This document shows, in pieces, positions 24,507 to 34,167 of a stretch of 64,000 bases of DNA. Under the pieces are notes generated by a model, which was given only the letters and a program-made list of their open reading frames with translations, ran no database searches and was not told the origin of the DNA. This stretch comes from Paracoccaceae bacterium. Its GTDB lineage: Bacteria > Pseudomonadota > Alphaproteobacteria > Rhodobacterales > Rhodobacteraceae. How positions within the stretch are numbered: the stretch's first letter is position 1; the number at the start of each line of letters is the position of its first letter. The position numbers and the translations under genes were made by a program. Location of the stretch: positions 62,001-126,000 of the forward strand of contig JACONK010000018.1 in NCBI GenBank assembly GCA_014323795.1, in the 5' to 3' direction.

Positions 24507-25520
24507 CTACCCCCGGCCGGCCAGGGCGATGCGCACCAGGGTGCGTTCCACCGCCGCCCGCCCCGGCGGCGGCCGGGGGGAGCGGAGCGCCAGGTCCGTA
24601 TCCATCAGCATGGTCAGGGCCCGTGCCAGCCGTCCCGGCCCCAGCCGCCGGGCCTGCCGGGCCAGCCGGTCGCGCCGGGGCCCGAAGATGCGATGGCGGG
24701 CAAACACCGCGGCCCCCCCGGGCGCGGCGGCGATGGCATACAGCAATTTGAAATGCCGGGCGGCACCCATGCACAGGGCCACCGGCGTGACCCCCTGCCC
24801 GGCCAGCCGGGCCAGGGCGGTGATCGTATCCGCCGTCCGGCCTTCTGCCGCCGCCTCTGCCGCCTGCGTCACATCCGCCGGTATTGTTTCGGGCAGGATG
24901 GCGGCCAGATCCTGTTCTGTCACCGGGTCCGGTGCGCCCAGTTTATACAGGGCCAGTTTTTCAATTATCTGTGCCAGTGTGCCGGGGTCAACGCTGCGGG
25001 CCAGGCTGACCAGGGCCTGCATGGCCGCAGGCGGAACCTGTGCCAGGCCGGCGGTTTTCAGGGCCTGGATGATTTCATCGCGCCCCGGCGGGTCGTCATA
25101 GATGCCGATGGCCACGGCATCCGGTGCCGATTCAAACAATTTGCGCAGCCGGGATCGGGGGGTCAGCCGGCCGGCGGTGCACACAAGGGTGGCGTCGCCT
25201 TCGGCCCAGTCGCCCAAGGCGGCGGCCAGGGCATCTGTCGCCCCGTCGCCGGCCTCCTCGATCAGCACCACCCGCCGGCCGGGAAAAAATCCGATCGCCT
25301 TCAGCGCGTCCCGCACAGCCGCCGGGGCCCGGCGCAGGTCTGCCCCGGCCATCCGGGTCAGGCGCAACTCCGCCGCCGCCCGCGGCCCGGCCAGGGCGCG
25401 CACCAGGGCCTGGCGTTTCAGGGCAACCCGCATGGCATCCGCCCCGTACAGCAGAACCCCGGCCCGGCACCCGTCCGGCCGGGCCAGAAACGCCGCCGCC
25501 TGCGCCCCGGCCAGTTTCAC
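24507..25520 (-). CDS. holA: DNA polymerase III subunit delta
   Basis: 337 residues. The N-terminus MKLAGAQAAAFLARPDGCRA with GVLLYGADAMRVALKRQALV fits the alphaproteobacterial delta subunit, followed by RVVLIEEAGDGATDALAAAL and the helical C-terminal region (AARHFKLLYAIAAAPGG..., PGRLARALTMLMDTDLALRS). Delta is the clamp-loader wrench that opens the beta clamp. It is the last gene of the run DUF3576-leuS-lptE-holA, but a 412-bp gap separates it from lptE, where close relatives are tightly packed. Intact and of usual length. Confidence 0.9.
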   Translation of the reverse strand: MKLAGAQAAAFLARPDGCRAGVLLYGADAMRVALKRQALVRALAGPRAAAELRLTRMAGADLRRAPAAVRDALKAIGFFPGRRVVLIEEAGDGATDALAAALGDWAEGDATLVCTAGRLTPRSRLRKLFESAPDAVAIGIYDDPPGRDEIIQALKTAGLAQVPPAAMQALVSLARSVDPGTLAQIIEKLALYKLGAPDPVTEQDLAAILPETIPADVTQAAEAAAEGRTADTITALARLAGQGVTPVALCMGAARHFKLLYAIAAAPGGAAVFARHRIFGPRRDRLARQARRLGPGRLARALTMLMDTDLALRSPRPPPGRAAVERTLVRIALAGRG

Positions 25521-25932
25521 GATACCGGGCTCATGCGGCCGATTCCGGGGTTATGCGCACCTGCCCGCCAGGCCACCCGCCCCGGCATGGCCGAAACCCT
25601 GCACCGGCCCGGGTCCGGCCACAGGCGTTCCTGTCCTTTTGGCCAATCATCGAACCTTCCCCCTGTCCATGTCCGCCGCCGCACGGGTTTGGCCTGATTT
25701 TACAATGGCCTGCGGGCACGGAGCAATGACACCCCGCCCCGGCCCTGTTACCGGACGAATCAGAGGCTCACCCGGCCCGGGGCGGCAGGGGCCTGTTGTA
25801 TGCGGTGCGCGCCTTGCTTTCAACGGGGTTTTCAACGGGCCTGGCTGCCCTTTCAGCCGCCCCTTCAAACGGCGGAACCGTGGCACGATGGCTGGCCCGC
25901 CCCCGGGCCTGCCAAAGTTCCGCCCCCGGACA
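25521..25932. other. Unusually long lptE-holA gap
   Basis: 412 bases without a recognisable gene on either strand. It contains short repeats (TTTTCAACGGG twice near 25820) and a CCTTCAAACGG motif also seen near 30330. Nothing else supported. Confidence 0.4.
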
Positions 25933-26430
25933 TCACCGCGCCCAGTCCCCGGCGGTCAGGGCGATGCGTTCGGCGATTTTGTCGGCCAGGGCGCGGGCCA
26001 GCCGTACGCGGGCATCGGTTGCCGCGGCAGCGGACGCAAATGTGGCAGAGGTGGTGGAATAGGCGGTGACGGCGCGCACCCGGCCCCGCAACACGACCCC
26101 GCCCCGATGCGCGCCCCGATGACGAACGGTGAATGCGGCATGGCCGGTCAGGCGTTCGCGGGTGATGCCTTCCTCTTCGGTCAGGGCAACCCCGGTTCGG
26201 GTTATGTCCAGGCGAAAGGTCAGCTGCCAGGGCGCGTCCGGGACGGCCGGGCCCAGGCGGTTTTCCAGCTGTTCGCGCAGCTCAAACCCGGCCCGCCCCC
26301 GGGTAACGCCGATGGCAACCTGGTTGCGCAGGGCGGCCGCCGCCCCGCCGGGGCGATACACCGGGGTAAAGCCGCAGCCGAAAAGGCTGGCACAGGCCGC
26401 CCCGGCCAGCAGAACCCCCCGCCGCGTCAT
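25933..26430 (-). CDS. lptE: LPS assembly lipoprotein LptE
   Basis: 165 residues from ATG 26430. A lipoprotein signal (MTRRGVLLAGAACASLFGCG) with lipobox LFGC precedes GFTPVYRPGGAAAALRNQVA, the typical LptE start in Rhodobacterales. The body has YxLxxxL-like beta strands (QLTFRLDITRTGVALTEEEG) and a C-terminal helix (ARALADKIAERIAL). LptE plugs the LptD barrel that places LPS in the outer leaflet. It follows leuS by 64 bases on the same strand, the conserved arrangement. Confidence 0.88.
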   Translation of the reverse strand: MTRRGVLLAGAACASLFGCGFTPVYRPGGAAAALRNQVAIGVTRGRAGFELREQLENRLGPAVPDAPWQLTFRLDITRTGVALTEEEGITRERLTGHAAFTVRHRGAHRGGVVLRGRVRAVTAYSTTSATFASAAAATDARVRLARALADKIAERIALTAGDWAR

Positions 26431-26494
26431 GGCCCCGCACCCCGCGGCAGAACACCCCGCCGCCCCGTCACACCCCGCGGCCCTGGCCCGGCTG

Positions 26495-29191
26495 TCAGAC
26501 AACAACATTCACAATCCGGCCCGGCACCACGATCACCTTTTTCGGCACGGCCCCGCCCAGGGCCTTGCGCACCGCAGGCCGGCTCAGGGCGCGGGCTTCC
26601 AGGTCCGCCTGCGGCAGGGCGCGGGCCACCTCCATGGCGTCGCGGCGTTTGCCGTTGATCTGGATAGGCAGGATAACCCGTTCTTCTGCCGTCAGCACCG
26701 GGTCTGCCTGCGGCCAGGGGGCGGTGGCCAGCAGCCCCTCCCCGCCCAGGGCCTCCCACATGTCTTCTGCCAGATGCGGGGCCATGGGCCCGAGCAGCCG
26801 GGCCAGCACCATCAGCGCCTCCCGCAGCCCGGCCCGGCCCGCGGCGGATTTGCCGATGGTATTGGCCAGCCCGTGCAGCTGCGCGATGGCGGCGTTGAAG
26901 GCGAACCCGTCAATGGCCCGCGTCACCCCGGCGATGGCCCGATGCACGGCCCGTTCCAGTGCCCCGTCATCCGGCCCGTTTTCCGCTGCCCCTGTCACCC
27001 GGTCACACAGGCCGCGCACCCGGCGCAGGAATTTCCACGCGGCCTCCGCCCCGGCGGCGGTCCATTCCACATCCCGGTCCGGCGGGCTGTCGGACAGCAC
27101 GAACCACCGGGCCGTATCCGCCCCGTAGCGATCAATAATCGCCAGCGGGTCCACCACGTTTTTCCTTGATTTTGACATTTTGGCCGGCGGGAGTACCGCA
27201 ACCCTGGTCCGGTCCGGCCTGCCCGCGAATTCCTGCCGATGCCGGTCACTTTCCGGGGCCAGGCCCGCTGCCTCCATTTCCGCCCGCAGCAGGGCGACCG
27301 GCCCGCCGCCGCCCGGGGCAGACACCGGGGCAAACACCAGGTCTTCCGGGTAATGATAGACCGGCCGGTTGTGCCCGTCGCGGCTTTGGTAAATCGCGTG
27401 CGTTACCATGCCCTGGGTGAACAGGGCATTGAACGGTTCCGCAGCCGAGGCCGGCAGATGTCCGCACCGATGCATGGCACGGGCAAAAAACCGGGAGTAC
27501 AGCAGGTGCAGGATAGCATGTTCAACCCCGCCGATGTACTGGTCCACGTTCATCCAGTAATTCACCGCCGCCCGGTCTGTCGGCGTGGCCGCCGCCGGGG
27601 CGGTAAAGCGGGCGTAATACCAGGATGAATCCACGAACGTGTCCATGGTATCGGTTTCCCGCCGCCCCGGTGTGCCGCAGGCCGGGCAGGGGGTATTGTG
27701 CCAATGGGGCAGCCGGTCCAGCGGGTTGCCGGGGGCGGAAAAATCGATAGGCCCGCCGCGGCCGTCATCCCGGGGCAGCGTGACGGGCAGGTTTTCCCGC
27801 CGTTCCGGCACCACGCCGCAATCGGGGCAATGAACCACCGGGATGGGGCACCCCCAGTAGCGCTGCCGCGAAAGCCCCCAGTCACGCAGCCGGTATCGGG
27901 TAACGGCCCGGCCTGCCCCCCGCGCCTCCAGCCAGGCGCTGCTTGCCCGCACCGCCTCTTCCCCGGTGGCCACCTCCGGCACGGCGGTGCGGGCGACCGG
28001 GTTAATCCACCGCACCGGTTCGGTTTTCGGCGGCACAAGGGCGGCACCGGCCGGGGGCATCCCGTCCAGGGGCCGAAATACGGCGCGCACCGGCAGCCGG
28101 TATTTCAGGGCAAACTCCATATCCCGCGGGTCATGGGCCGGGCAGCCAAAAATGGCCCCGGTGCCGTAATCCATCACGATGAAATTCGCCACCCACACCG
28201 GCAGCAGCCGGTCCGGGGCCAGCGGGTGGCGCACCCGCAGCCCGGTATCAACCCCCTGTTTTTCGGCCGTTTCCAGGGCTGCCTCTGTTGTGCCGCCCCG
28301 GCGCATCCGGGCCACGGCGGCGGCCATGTCCGGCCTGTCTGCCGCCAGGGCCCGCGTCAGCGGATGGTCCGGGGCCAGCCCGATAAACGAGGCGCCCATC
28401 AGGGTATCGGGCCGGGTGGTGTAGACCTCTATCGGGGCACCGCCATCCGCCCGGTCAAACGCCAGCTGCACCCCGCGGGATTGGCCGATCCAGTTCTGCT
28501 GCATCCGCTTTACCCGGTCCGGCCAGGCCGGCAGCCTGTCCAGCCCCGCCAGCAGCTCTTCCGCCATGTCGGAAATGCGGAAAAACCACTGGGTCAGGGT
28601 GCGCTGTTCCACCGCCGCACCGGATCTCCAGCCCCTGCCGTCAATCACCTGTTCGTTGGCCAGCACGGTCCGGTCCACCGGATCCCAGTTGACGACCGCC
28701 GCCTTTCGGTATACCAGGTCGTGTTCCAGAAAATCCAGAAACAGCACCTGCTGCTGCCCGTAATAGGCCGGGGTGCAGGTGGCGAATTCGCGCGTCCAGT
28801 CAACCGAAAGGCCCAGGGGCCGCAGCTGGGCCTTCATGGTTTTGATGTTGGCCAGGGTCCAGTCCCGCGGGCTGCCGCCCTGGGCCCGGGCGGCATTTTC
28901 CGCCGGCATCCCGAAGGCATCCCACCCCATCGGGTGCAGCACGTTGAACCCGTTGGCCAGCTTGTAGCGGGCGATCACATCCCCCATGGTATAGTTGCGC
29001 ACATGCCCCATGTGGATGCGCCCGGACGGGTACGGGAACATTTCCAGCACATAGTATTTTTTGCACCCGGGGTCCGCCGTGGCCCGAAACACCCCGGCCT
29101 GTTCCCAGGCCGCCTGCCATTTTGCTTCTGCCGCCCCGGCGTTGTAGCCTGTGTTGTGGTCTGTGTTGTAGCCTGTGTTGTGGTCTGCCAT
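26495..29191 (-). CDS. leuS: Leucyl-tRNA synthetase
   Basis: 898 residues. Class I signatures are complete: [20 protein letters not shown] (HIGH at 60-63), editing domain CP1 with [20 protein letters not shown], and [20 protein letters not shown] near residue 640, then the anticodon-binding and C-terminal domains ending PGRIVNVVV. It charges tRNA-Leu. The N-terminus is odd: an 8-residue unit DHNTGYNT is present twice before [11 protein letters not shown], where relatives start directly; it is encoded by two 24-bp direct repeats (29141-29188). Intact and presumably essential. Confidence 0.97.
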   Translation of the reverse strand: MADHNTGYNTDHNTGYNAGAAEAKWQAAWEQAGVFRATADPGCKKYYVLEMFPYPSGRIHMGHVRNYTMGDVIARYKLANGFNVLHPMGWDAFGMPAENAARAQGGSPRDWTLANIKTMKAQLRPLGLSVDWTREFATCTPAYYGQQQVLFLDFLEHDLVYRKAAVVNWDPVDRTVLANEQVIDGRGWRSGAAVEQRTLTQWFFRISDMAEELLAGLDRLPAWPDRVKRMQQNWIGQSRGVQLAFDRADGGAPIEVYTTRPDTLMGASFIGLAPDHPLTRALAADRPDMAAAVARMRRGGTTEAALETAEKQGVDTGLRVRHPLAPDRLLPVWVANFIVMDYGTGAIFGCPAHDPRDMEFALKYRLPVRAVFRPLDGMPPAGAALVPPKTEPVRWINPVARTAVPEVATGEEAVRASSAWLEARGAGRAVTRYRLRDWGLSRQRYWGCPIPVVHCPDCGVVPERRENLPVTLPRDDGRGGPIDFSAPGNPLDRLPHWHNTPCPACGTPGRRETDTMDTFVDSSWYYARFTAPAAATPTDRAAVNYWMNVDQYIGGVEHAILHLLYSRFFARAMHRCGHLPASAAEPFNALFTQGMVTHAIYQSRDGHNRPVYHYPEDLVFAPVSAPGGGGPVALLRAEMEAAGLAPESDRHRQEFAGRPDRTRVAVLPPAKMSKSRKNVVDPLAIIDRYGADTARWFVLSDSPPDRDVEWTAAGAEAAWKFLRRVRGLCDRVTGAAENGPDDGALERAVHRAIAGVTRAIDGFAFNAAIAQLHGLANTIGKSAAGRAGLREALMVLARLLGPMAPHLAEDMWEALGGEGLLATAPWPQADPVLTAEERVILPIQINGKRRDAMEVARALPQADLEARALSRPAVRKALGGAVPKKVIVVPGRIVNVVV
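29141..29188. repeat. Two 24-bp direct repeats at the leuS 5' end
   Basis: GTTGTAGCCTGTGTTGTGGT plus CTGT, then the same with a final C (29141-29164 and 29165-29188). They are in frame and add eight residues each to the LeuRS N-terminus, ahead of the conserved fold. Confidence 0.85.
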
Positions 29192-29596
29192 GCTGCCCGT
29201 CCCTGGCTGATAAGGCCCCCGGCGGGCCCCCTTTCCCCCCGGCGTTATAGGCCGTTATACCCGCTGCGCAACCGCCCCCCGGTTTTCCGCACACCCCGGC
29301 CGCGCCCCTGGCCTGGGGGCTGCGGACAGCAGTGAAAAACCACAGCCCCCCGTACGCACGGGGCCTTGCGGGCAGCGCACCCCCGCCGGGGGGATAAGGG
29401 GGCGGGTGCGGAAAGGCGATTGGCACTCCGCCCCGCCCCCCATGAGGGTGACCGACAGGCGGCACCCCCATTGCGCAGGCAAAGGGTAAAAGGAATAAAG
29501 CCCCTCCGCCAATGCTGACCATCCAAATGGTCGACCGCCCGCACCCTGCCCGCCGGATGTCCGGGCAAGGGCACCCCGCCACCGCCGCGTCCGCCC
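29192..29596. other. Gene-free stretch between DUF3576 gene and leuS
   Basis: 405 GC-rich bases. A hairpin-rich part near 29340-29400 is visible (CCCCCCGTACGCACGGGG), but no RNA gene or protein could be supported. Confidence 0.4.
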
Positions 29597-30190
29597 CTAC
29601 AGGGCGTTCTGGCGGATGCGCAATTGCCGGGCGCGGGTCAGAATCGCCTCTTCAATCCGCCGCGTGGTTTCCGCACTGGCCGGCCCGCCCCGGCTGTGCA
29701 CCGATACCTTGAGCGACCGCGCATCCAGGGCCGGGTCCTGCACCAGCACCGTGGCCCTGTAGGTTTGCGTCCCGCCCGGTGCCCGGCCCCGGCCGAAAAT
29801 CAGCACTCCGGAAAACGGGTCAGCCATTTCCAGGGGCAGGAAATCCAGGGTTTCCAGTGCCGCCTGCCACAAAAACCGGTTGACGCGAATGTTCACGTTC
29901 TGATCCGGTGCCAGGAATACATCCAGGATCGTTTCCCGCCCCGGCCCGGTGCCTTCGCCCAGGGCGCGCATCTGCGATGTGTCATTCGGGTTGCGGGCCG
30001 CCGCCCTGGCCTGCGCGGCCCCGCCATCCCCCCCGCCAGCCCAGGTGCCCAACAGGCCGCCCCCGTCCCGGCTGCCAAACATCTGCCCGTCGCCGCAGCC
30101 AGCCAGCCCGGTTGCCAGCACCAGGCCCAAAACCCCGGCCAGCCCGCGCCCGGCTGATACCCCGGTTGATACGTTGCGTAATGCGCCCAT
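29597..30190 (-). CDS. DUF3576 domain lipoprotein
   Basis: 197 residues from ATG 30190, preceded by AGGGAAAAGG. A lipoprotein-type signal is visible (VLGLVLATGLAGCGDGQMFG, Cys near residue 30). The body (RETILDVFLAPDQNVNIRVN, RFLWQAALETLDFLPLEMAD, PFSGVLIFGRG) matches the DUF3576 pattern of alphaproteobacterial envelope proteins, which usually precede leuS as here. Function unknown, probably periplasmic and membrane-anchored. Confidence 0.82.
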   Translation of the reverse strand: MGALRNVSTGVSAGRGLAGVLGLVLATGLAGCGDGQMFGSRDGGGLLGTWAGGGDGGAAQARAAARNPNDTSQMRALGEGTGPGRETILDVFLAPDQNVNIRVNRFLWQAALETLDFLPLEMADPFSGVLIFGRGRAPGGTQTYRATVLVQDPALDARSLKVSVHSRGGPASAETTRRIEEAILTRARQLRIRQNAL

Positions 30191-30465
30191 AAGCCTTTTC
30201 CCTGTTTCCGCCGCCGGTTCATCCCTGCGGCACCCCCCAGGGTAGCCGATGCCGCCCGCCCCCGTCAAGGGGCCATCAGGGGGCTGGCCCCGCCCCCCGC
30301 CGGCCGGTTTATACCGGCCTTCAAACACCCTTCAAACGGCCTTTAAAACAGGCGGGCAATATCCCGTATCCGCCCCCTGCTGCCGCCCCTTGCGCCCCGC
30401 CGCCCATCGCGGCACACTGCCCCGGTTGATGAACCGCCACCCGCGCAAACCCGAAAGGCCCGCCC

Positions 30466-30891
30466 ATGACCGCCTTTGACACAACCATCGCCACCCGCGC
30501 CATAGAGGCCACAGGGCTGAGCCACGACCAGGCAGAGATCATCGCCCGAACATCAGCCGACACCGCCAGCGCCATGCAAGCCGACCTGGCCACCAAAGCC
30601 GACCTGGCCGAACTGGCCACCAAAGCCGATCTGAACACCGCAATCGACGGGGTAAAGAAAGACCTGCGCAAGGAAATCGCCGAGGTAAGGCATGACCTGC
30701 AAACCGGAATCACCGCGGTAAGGCATGACCTGCAAACAGAAATCACCGCGGTAAGGCATGACCTGCAAAAAGGAATCGACAGGGTGAACAACAGCCTGTT
30801 CTGGATGAAGACCATCGGCGGCGCAATCACCACGCTGCTGCTGATGATAATCGTGATGATGGCCGGCGAAACCTTCCTTGGCACCGGATAA
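30466..30891 (+). CDS. DUF1640-like coiled-coil membrane protein
   Basis: 141 residues. An N-terminal module (FDTTIATRAIEATGLSHDQA) is followed by a coiled coil built of repeats (LATKADLAE twice, then three 12-residue units VRHDLQTGITAV encoded by 36-bp DNA repeats) and a membrane helix near the end (WMKTIGGAITTLLLMIIVMM). It resembles DUF1640/CCDC90-like proteins. The upstream region and N-terminal module are repeated at 31206, so a tandem duplication occurred. It precedes the DarTG module on the same strand, but no functional link is shown. Confidence 0.75.
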   Translation: MTAFDTTIATRAIEATGLSHDQAEIIARTSADTASAMQADLATKADLAELATKADLNTAIDGVKKDLRKEIAEVRHDLQTGITAVRHDLQTEITAVRHDLQKGIDRVNNSLFWMKTIGGAITTLLLMIIVMMAGETFLGTG

Positions 30892-31205
30892 GCCCCCCCG
30901 CACCCGCCGTCAGGTCCGTGCGCAGCCGCAGGATTGCCCCCAACCCTCCCGCACCCGGCCCGGTGCAACGCCTTGCCGCCACCACACCGTCCCGCAGGCA
31001 CCGCCAGATAGCCACGCCCCGCGATGCACAGGCCGATACCCGCACGGGAAAACCCTGGCCATCAACCCGCACCCGCCACACACACCACAACCGGCGCAAG
31101 GCTAAAATCATCCGCCCCCCTTGCCACACCCCGCACATCATGTCACACTGCCCCGGCCTGCCCACCGCCGCACCGCATACGCGCAACCCCCGAAAGGCCC
31201 GCACA
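30892..31205. other. Duplicated upstream region between the two coiled-coil genes
   Basis: The last 70 bases (from about 31138) repeat the sequence upstream of the 30466 gene, including CACACTGCCCCGG and CGAAAGGCCCGC just before the ATG. The rest holds no recognisable gene. Confidence 0.5.
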
Positions 31206-31475
31206 ATGACCGCCTTTGACACAACCATCACCGCCCGCGCCCTGGAATCCACAGGGCTGACCCGCGCCCAGGCAGAGGCCATCGTCCGGACGATAGTCGA
31301 TGCCGCCCGCGCCCCGCAGGATTTTGACACGACCGCCGCCGCCCGCACCATAGAGGCCACCGGGCTGACCCGCGCCCAGGCAGAGGCCATCGCCCAAGTG
31401 GCACTCGAGGCCGCCCGCGCCGCAGAATTGGACACAATAACCGCCGCCCGCGCCCAGGCAGAGACCACACGCTGA
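31206..31475 (+). CDS. Truncated paralogue of the coiled-coil protein (duplicated N-terminal module)
   Basis: 89 residues from ATG 31206. The N-terminal module of the 30466 gene occurs twice and a half in tandem (FDTTITARALESTGLTRAQA; FDTTAAARTIEATGLTRAQA; LDTITAARAQAE), then a stop. Coiled coil and membrane helix are missing. It is either a decayed copy or a free form of the N-terminal module. Confidence 0.55.
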   Translation: MTAFDTTITARALESTGLTRAQAEAIVRTIVDAARAPQDFDTTAAARTIEATGLTRAQAEAIAQVALEAARAAELDTITAARAQAETTR

Positions 31476-31627
31476 ACCGGTTCATCACCCAGGCCCTGGT
31501 CGAAAAGAACGAAACGCCGAGCGCGGCAACGCACCCCGCCCCAAAAGATACAAGCCTGAATCAGAAAGGCAGGGAACCCCGCACCGGGGCTGTTTTTAGC
31601 TAATTTACCCTAAACACCAGGTAGACC

Positions 31628-32284
31628 ATGAACCGGAAGAAAACATACAAGGAATTAAACCCGGAAAAGGCCCTGATTTTCCGGATCACACACATCAACA
31701 ATATGGCGTGGATATTCAAAAACGGGCTGCACTGCCGGAATTCCCGCACCCAGGATCCGGATTTCACCCGGATCGGCCTGCCCGACCTGATTGAAAGACG
31801 CCGCACACGGGCTTTACCGGATCGGCCCGGCGAAACGCTGGCAGATTATATCCCGTTCTACTGCACACCGTTTTCGATAATGGGATACAAAATTCGCACT
31901 GGCCACGAGCCGGCCAAGGTTCCGAATAAGGATATCGTGATCCTGGTGGCATCCCTGCACAAGCTTGCGGACAGTGGCACTTTCTTTATCTTTTCAGACA
32001 GCCACGCCGTCTTAAAGACAGCACAATTCTTCACGGCACTTAAAGACCTCGACAAGATCGATTGGGATATTCTGCAACGAAAGGATTTCAGGCGGGATGA
32101 AGATGATCCCGGGAAGAAGGAACGCTATCAGGCGGAGGCCCTTGTGCACAGGCACTTGCCTGTCGACCGGCTGAAAGGCATCGTCTGCCAGGGCGCAGCG
32201 CAAAAAGAAAGGCTTGAACAGGAACGGGGGGCAGCTAACCTGAACTCCCCGGTCAAGGCAGCGCAAGGATGGTATTTCCCATGA
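31628..32284 (+). CDS. darT: DarT-type DNA ADP-ribosyltransferase toxin
   Basis: 218 residues, a usual DarT (DUF4433) length. Near the N-terminus FRITHINNMAWIFKNGLHC provides the NAD-binding His region, followed by IPFYCTPFSIMGYKI; the catalytic Glu is expected in YQAEALVHRHLPVDRLKGIV (about residue 175). DarT ADP-ribosylates single-stranded DNA at thymidine within a short motif and blocks replication, acting as toxin or phage defence. The stop overlaps the darG ATG (ATGA). An AGGTAG ribosome site precedes the ATG and an inverted repeat TTTAG/CTAAA lies about 25 bases upstream. Open and apparently complete, unlike most toxin genes nearby. Confidence 0.88.
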   Translation: MNRKKTYKELNPEKALIFRITHINNMAWIFKNGLHCRNSRTQDPDFTRIGLPDLIERRRTRALPDRPGETLADYIPFYCTPFSIMGYKIRTGHEPAKVPNKDIVILVASLHKLADSGTFFIFSDSHAVLKTAQFFTALKDLDKIDWDILQRKDFRRDEDDPGKKERYQAEALVHRHLPVDRLKGIVCQGAAQKERLEQERGAANLNSPVKAAQGWYFP

Positions 32285-33366
32285 TAACATTCACCCGGGG
32301 CAATCTGCTGGAAGCGGAGGCGGAGGCGGTGGTAAACACCGTCAACACCGTAGGGATAATGGGCAAGGGCATTGCCCTGATGTTCAAGGAACAATTCCCG
32401 GATAATTTCAAGGCGTATGCCCGCGCCTGCAAGGCAGGGGAGGTACGCATCGGCCACATGTTCGTCACGGCAAACGAAGCACTGCTTGGCCCGCGCCGGA
32501 TCATCAATTTTCCGACCAAAACCCACTGGCGGGCCAAAACCAGAATCGAATGGGTGCAGGACGGATTGAAAGACCTTATCCGCGTGATTGATCAAAACAA
32601 CATCCGGTCCATCGCAATCCCCCCGCTGGGCTGCGGCAACGGCGGGCTGGCCTGGGGCACCGTGCGCCCGCTGATCGAATCCGCCCTGAACACACGCCCG
32701 GGCCTTAACGCCATCATCTATGAACCAGCCCCGGAATATCAGAACGTGGCAAAACGTGCGGGCGTTGAAAAACTAACCCCGGCCCGCGCCCTGGTGGCCG
32801 AAATGGTGCGCCGCTATTGCGCCATTGATCTGGACTGCTCCATCCTGGAAACTCAAAAACTCGGCTGGTTTATTGAACGGGGCGCACGGCTTTTCCCCAT
32901 GCCGGTCACTCTCAAATTCGGGTTTCAGGCGCACAAATACGGGCCTTATGCGCACAAACTGACAAAGCTTCTTGACAGCCTTGACGGAAGCTACCTGCAC
33001 TGCGCCAAACGCCTTGCCGATGCGCCCCGTCTGGAACCCGTATGGTTCAACAACGCCCGGTATGACCGGTTGCAGGCCTATCTGAATTCCGGTGAAGGCA
33101 AGGCATGCGCACCGATCCTGGAATGGGCCGCCAAAATGATTGAAGGTTTTGAATCGCCGTTCGGCATGGAGCTGCTGGCCACCGTCGACTGGATGATTCA
33201 GCGTGATCGCATTGAACCCTCCGTGGAGGCGGTGATGGAAGGGCTCAAGGGGTGGAATGGCGGCGGCCCGGCCGCCCAGCGCAAGCTAAAGGTATTTGAC
33301 AGCCGTGTGGTTGCAATCGCCCTGGAACATTTGCAGCAAACCGGCCAGGAAAGGCCGCACTCATGA
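32281..33366 (+). CDS. darG: DarG antitoxin, macrodomain DNA ADP-ribosylglycohydrolase
   Basis: 361 residues. The N-terminal macrodomain (ITFTRGNLLEAEAEAVVNTV, NTVGIMGKGIALMFKEQFPD, IPPLGCGNGGLAWGTVRP) removes ADP-ribose from DNA; the C-terminal 200 residues (LGWFIERGARLFP..., LKFGFQAHKYGPYAHKLTKL) match the DarG tail that binds and inhibits DarT. Start ATG 32281 overlaps the darT stop. Its last 6 bases overlap the end of the convergent fic gene. Complete module. Confidence 0.9.
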   Translation: MITFTRGNLLEAEAEAVVNTVNTVGIMGKGIALMFKEQFPDNFKAYARACKAGEVRIGHMFVTANEALLGPRRIINFPTKTHWRAKTRIEWVQDGLKDLIRVIDQNNIRSIAIPPLGCGNGGLAWGTVRPLIESALNTRPGLNAIIYEPAPEYQNVAKRAGVEKLTPARALVAEMVRRYCAIDLDCSILETQKLGWFIERGARLFPMPVTLKFGFQAHKYGPYAHKLTKLLDSLDGSYLHCAKRLADAPRLEPVWFNNARYDRLQAYLNSGEGKACAPILEWAAKMIEGFESPFGMELLATVDWMIQRDRIEPSVEAVMEGLKGWNGGGPAAQRKLKVFDSRVVAIALEHLQQTGQERPHS

Positions 33367-33976
33367 ACCGGCAAAGGTATCGGTCTGCTGCCTGGCCAAC
33401 CGGGAAAGAAAATCGATAAGGGGGCGCAGGCCCAATGACCCGGCAGTTTCAGATTTATCAACACCCTTCAAAAGGTCGACATAATCATCCCTTTCGGCAA
33501 GGATAAGTTCGGGCAGAATCGGCCTATACGGCAACCATCCGCCAGACTTCAAACACAACACAAACAGACACGCGGCCCGGGGCCGTGCGCCCGTTGCCAT
33601 TGATAAAAGGGTGAATCCGGTTCAACCGCCACAGCACAAAGGCCGCCAGTGCAAAATCATCCCATTCCGCCCAATGCCGATTGACCATATTTACGAAATC
33701 ATCCATCTGATCGGGAATCTGCCAGGGTTCGGGAAAATCATCCTTTTCACCAACACGAACCCGGCAGGGGCGATACATCCCCGCACTTGAATGCAGGCAG
33801 GCAATCGCGTGAAAATTGAGTGCCTTAAGCACGGTTTGCGACAGAAACGGCCTGTCTAATTTCAGCGACACCTCAACGACAGATCGAAGAAAATCATACT
33901 GGCGCAGCAGGTTGGCCTTCGCCAGTTTCTGATAGGCGGGATGGTCTTCCCCACCGGCAAGATCGTGAACAATCAC
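33361..33976 (-). pseudogene. Fic family AMPylator, frameshifted within its active-site motif
   Basis: From GTG 33976 (GTGA overlap with the upstream small gene) the frame encodes a Fic-type helical domain: ALAAFVLWRLNRIHPFINGN, reaching HPFINGNGRTA, then shifts. The second frame continues FVLCLKSGGWLPYRPILPEL to a stop at 33361. Removing one base from a C4 run (plus-strand G4, 33579-33582) joins them as GNGRTARAACLFVL, restoring the HPFxNGNGRxxR motif. Fic proteins transfer AMP to target proteins and can act as toxins. As it stands the second Arg and the C-terminal third are lost. It converges on darG with a 6-base overlap. Confidence 0.75.
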
Positions 33977-34167
33977 ACGGGCCTGCCCTCATGTTCGTCG
34001 ATGAGTTGCGCTATATCCGCGCGGGTTGCAGTGCTCTTTGCACCAAGCATGCCCAGCACATAGGAAATCTTCTGTTCCCGCACCTGTTCCCGTGTCATTT
34101 TCGTACCGGCCGCAGCGCGCAGGGCCTGCAAAATCTCCGGATCTGTCTTGTAATCTGCCAGTGTCAT
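33973..34167 (-). CDS. Small antitoxin-like protein preceding fic
   Basis: 64 residues, MTLADYKTDPEILQALRAAA ... RADIAQLIDEHEGRPV, with a good ribosome site (GGAAGG...AAGG). Hydrophilic and helical, no family recognised. It is coupled to fic by GTGA, the layout of an antitoxin-toxin pair, so it is probably the Fic partner. Intact although the fic gene is broken. Confidence 0.6.
   Translation of the reverse strand: MTLADYKTDPEILQALRAAAGTKMTREQVREQKISYVLGMLGAKSTATRADIAQLIDEHEGRPV

Noticed and set aside
27698-29335. 545-codon plus-strand frame opposite leuS, and similar long frames opposite thrS (16527-17768) and the type IIG gene (20305-21807)
   Set aside because: They mirror well-identified genes in GC-rich DNA, have no recognisable motifs and no ribosome sites; typical shadows.
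29192-29596. Possible structured RNA upstream of leuS
   Set aside because: GC hairpins are present but no T-box, leader peptide with Leu codons or conserved RNA pattern could be shown.
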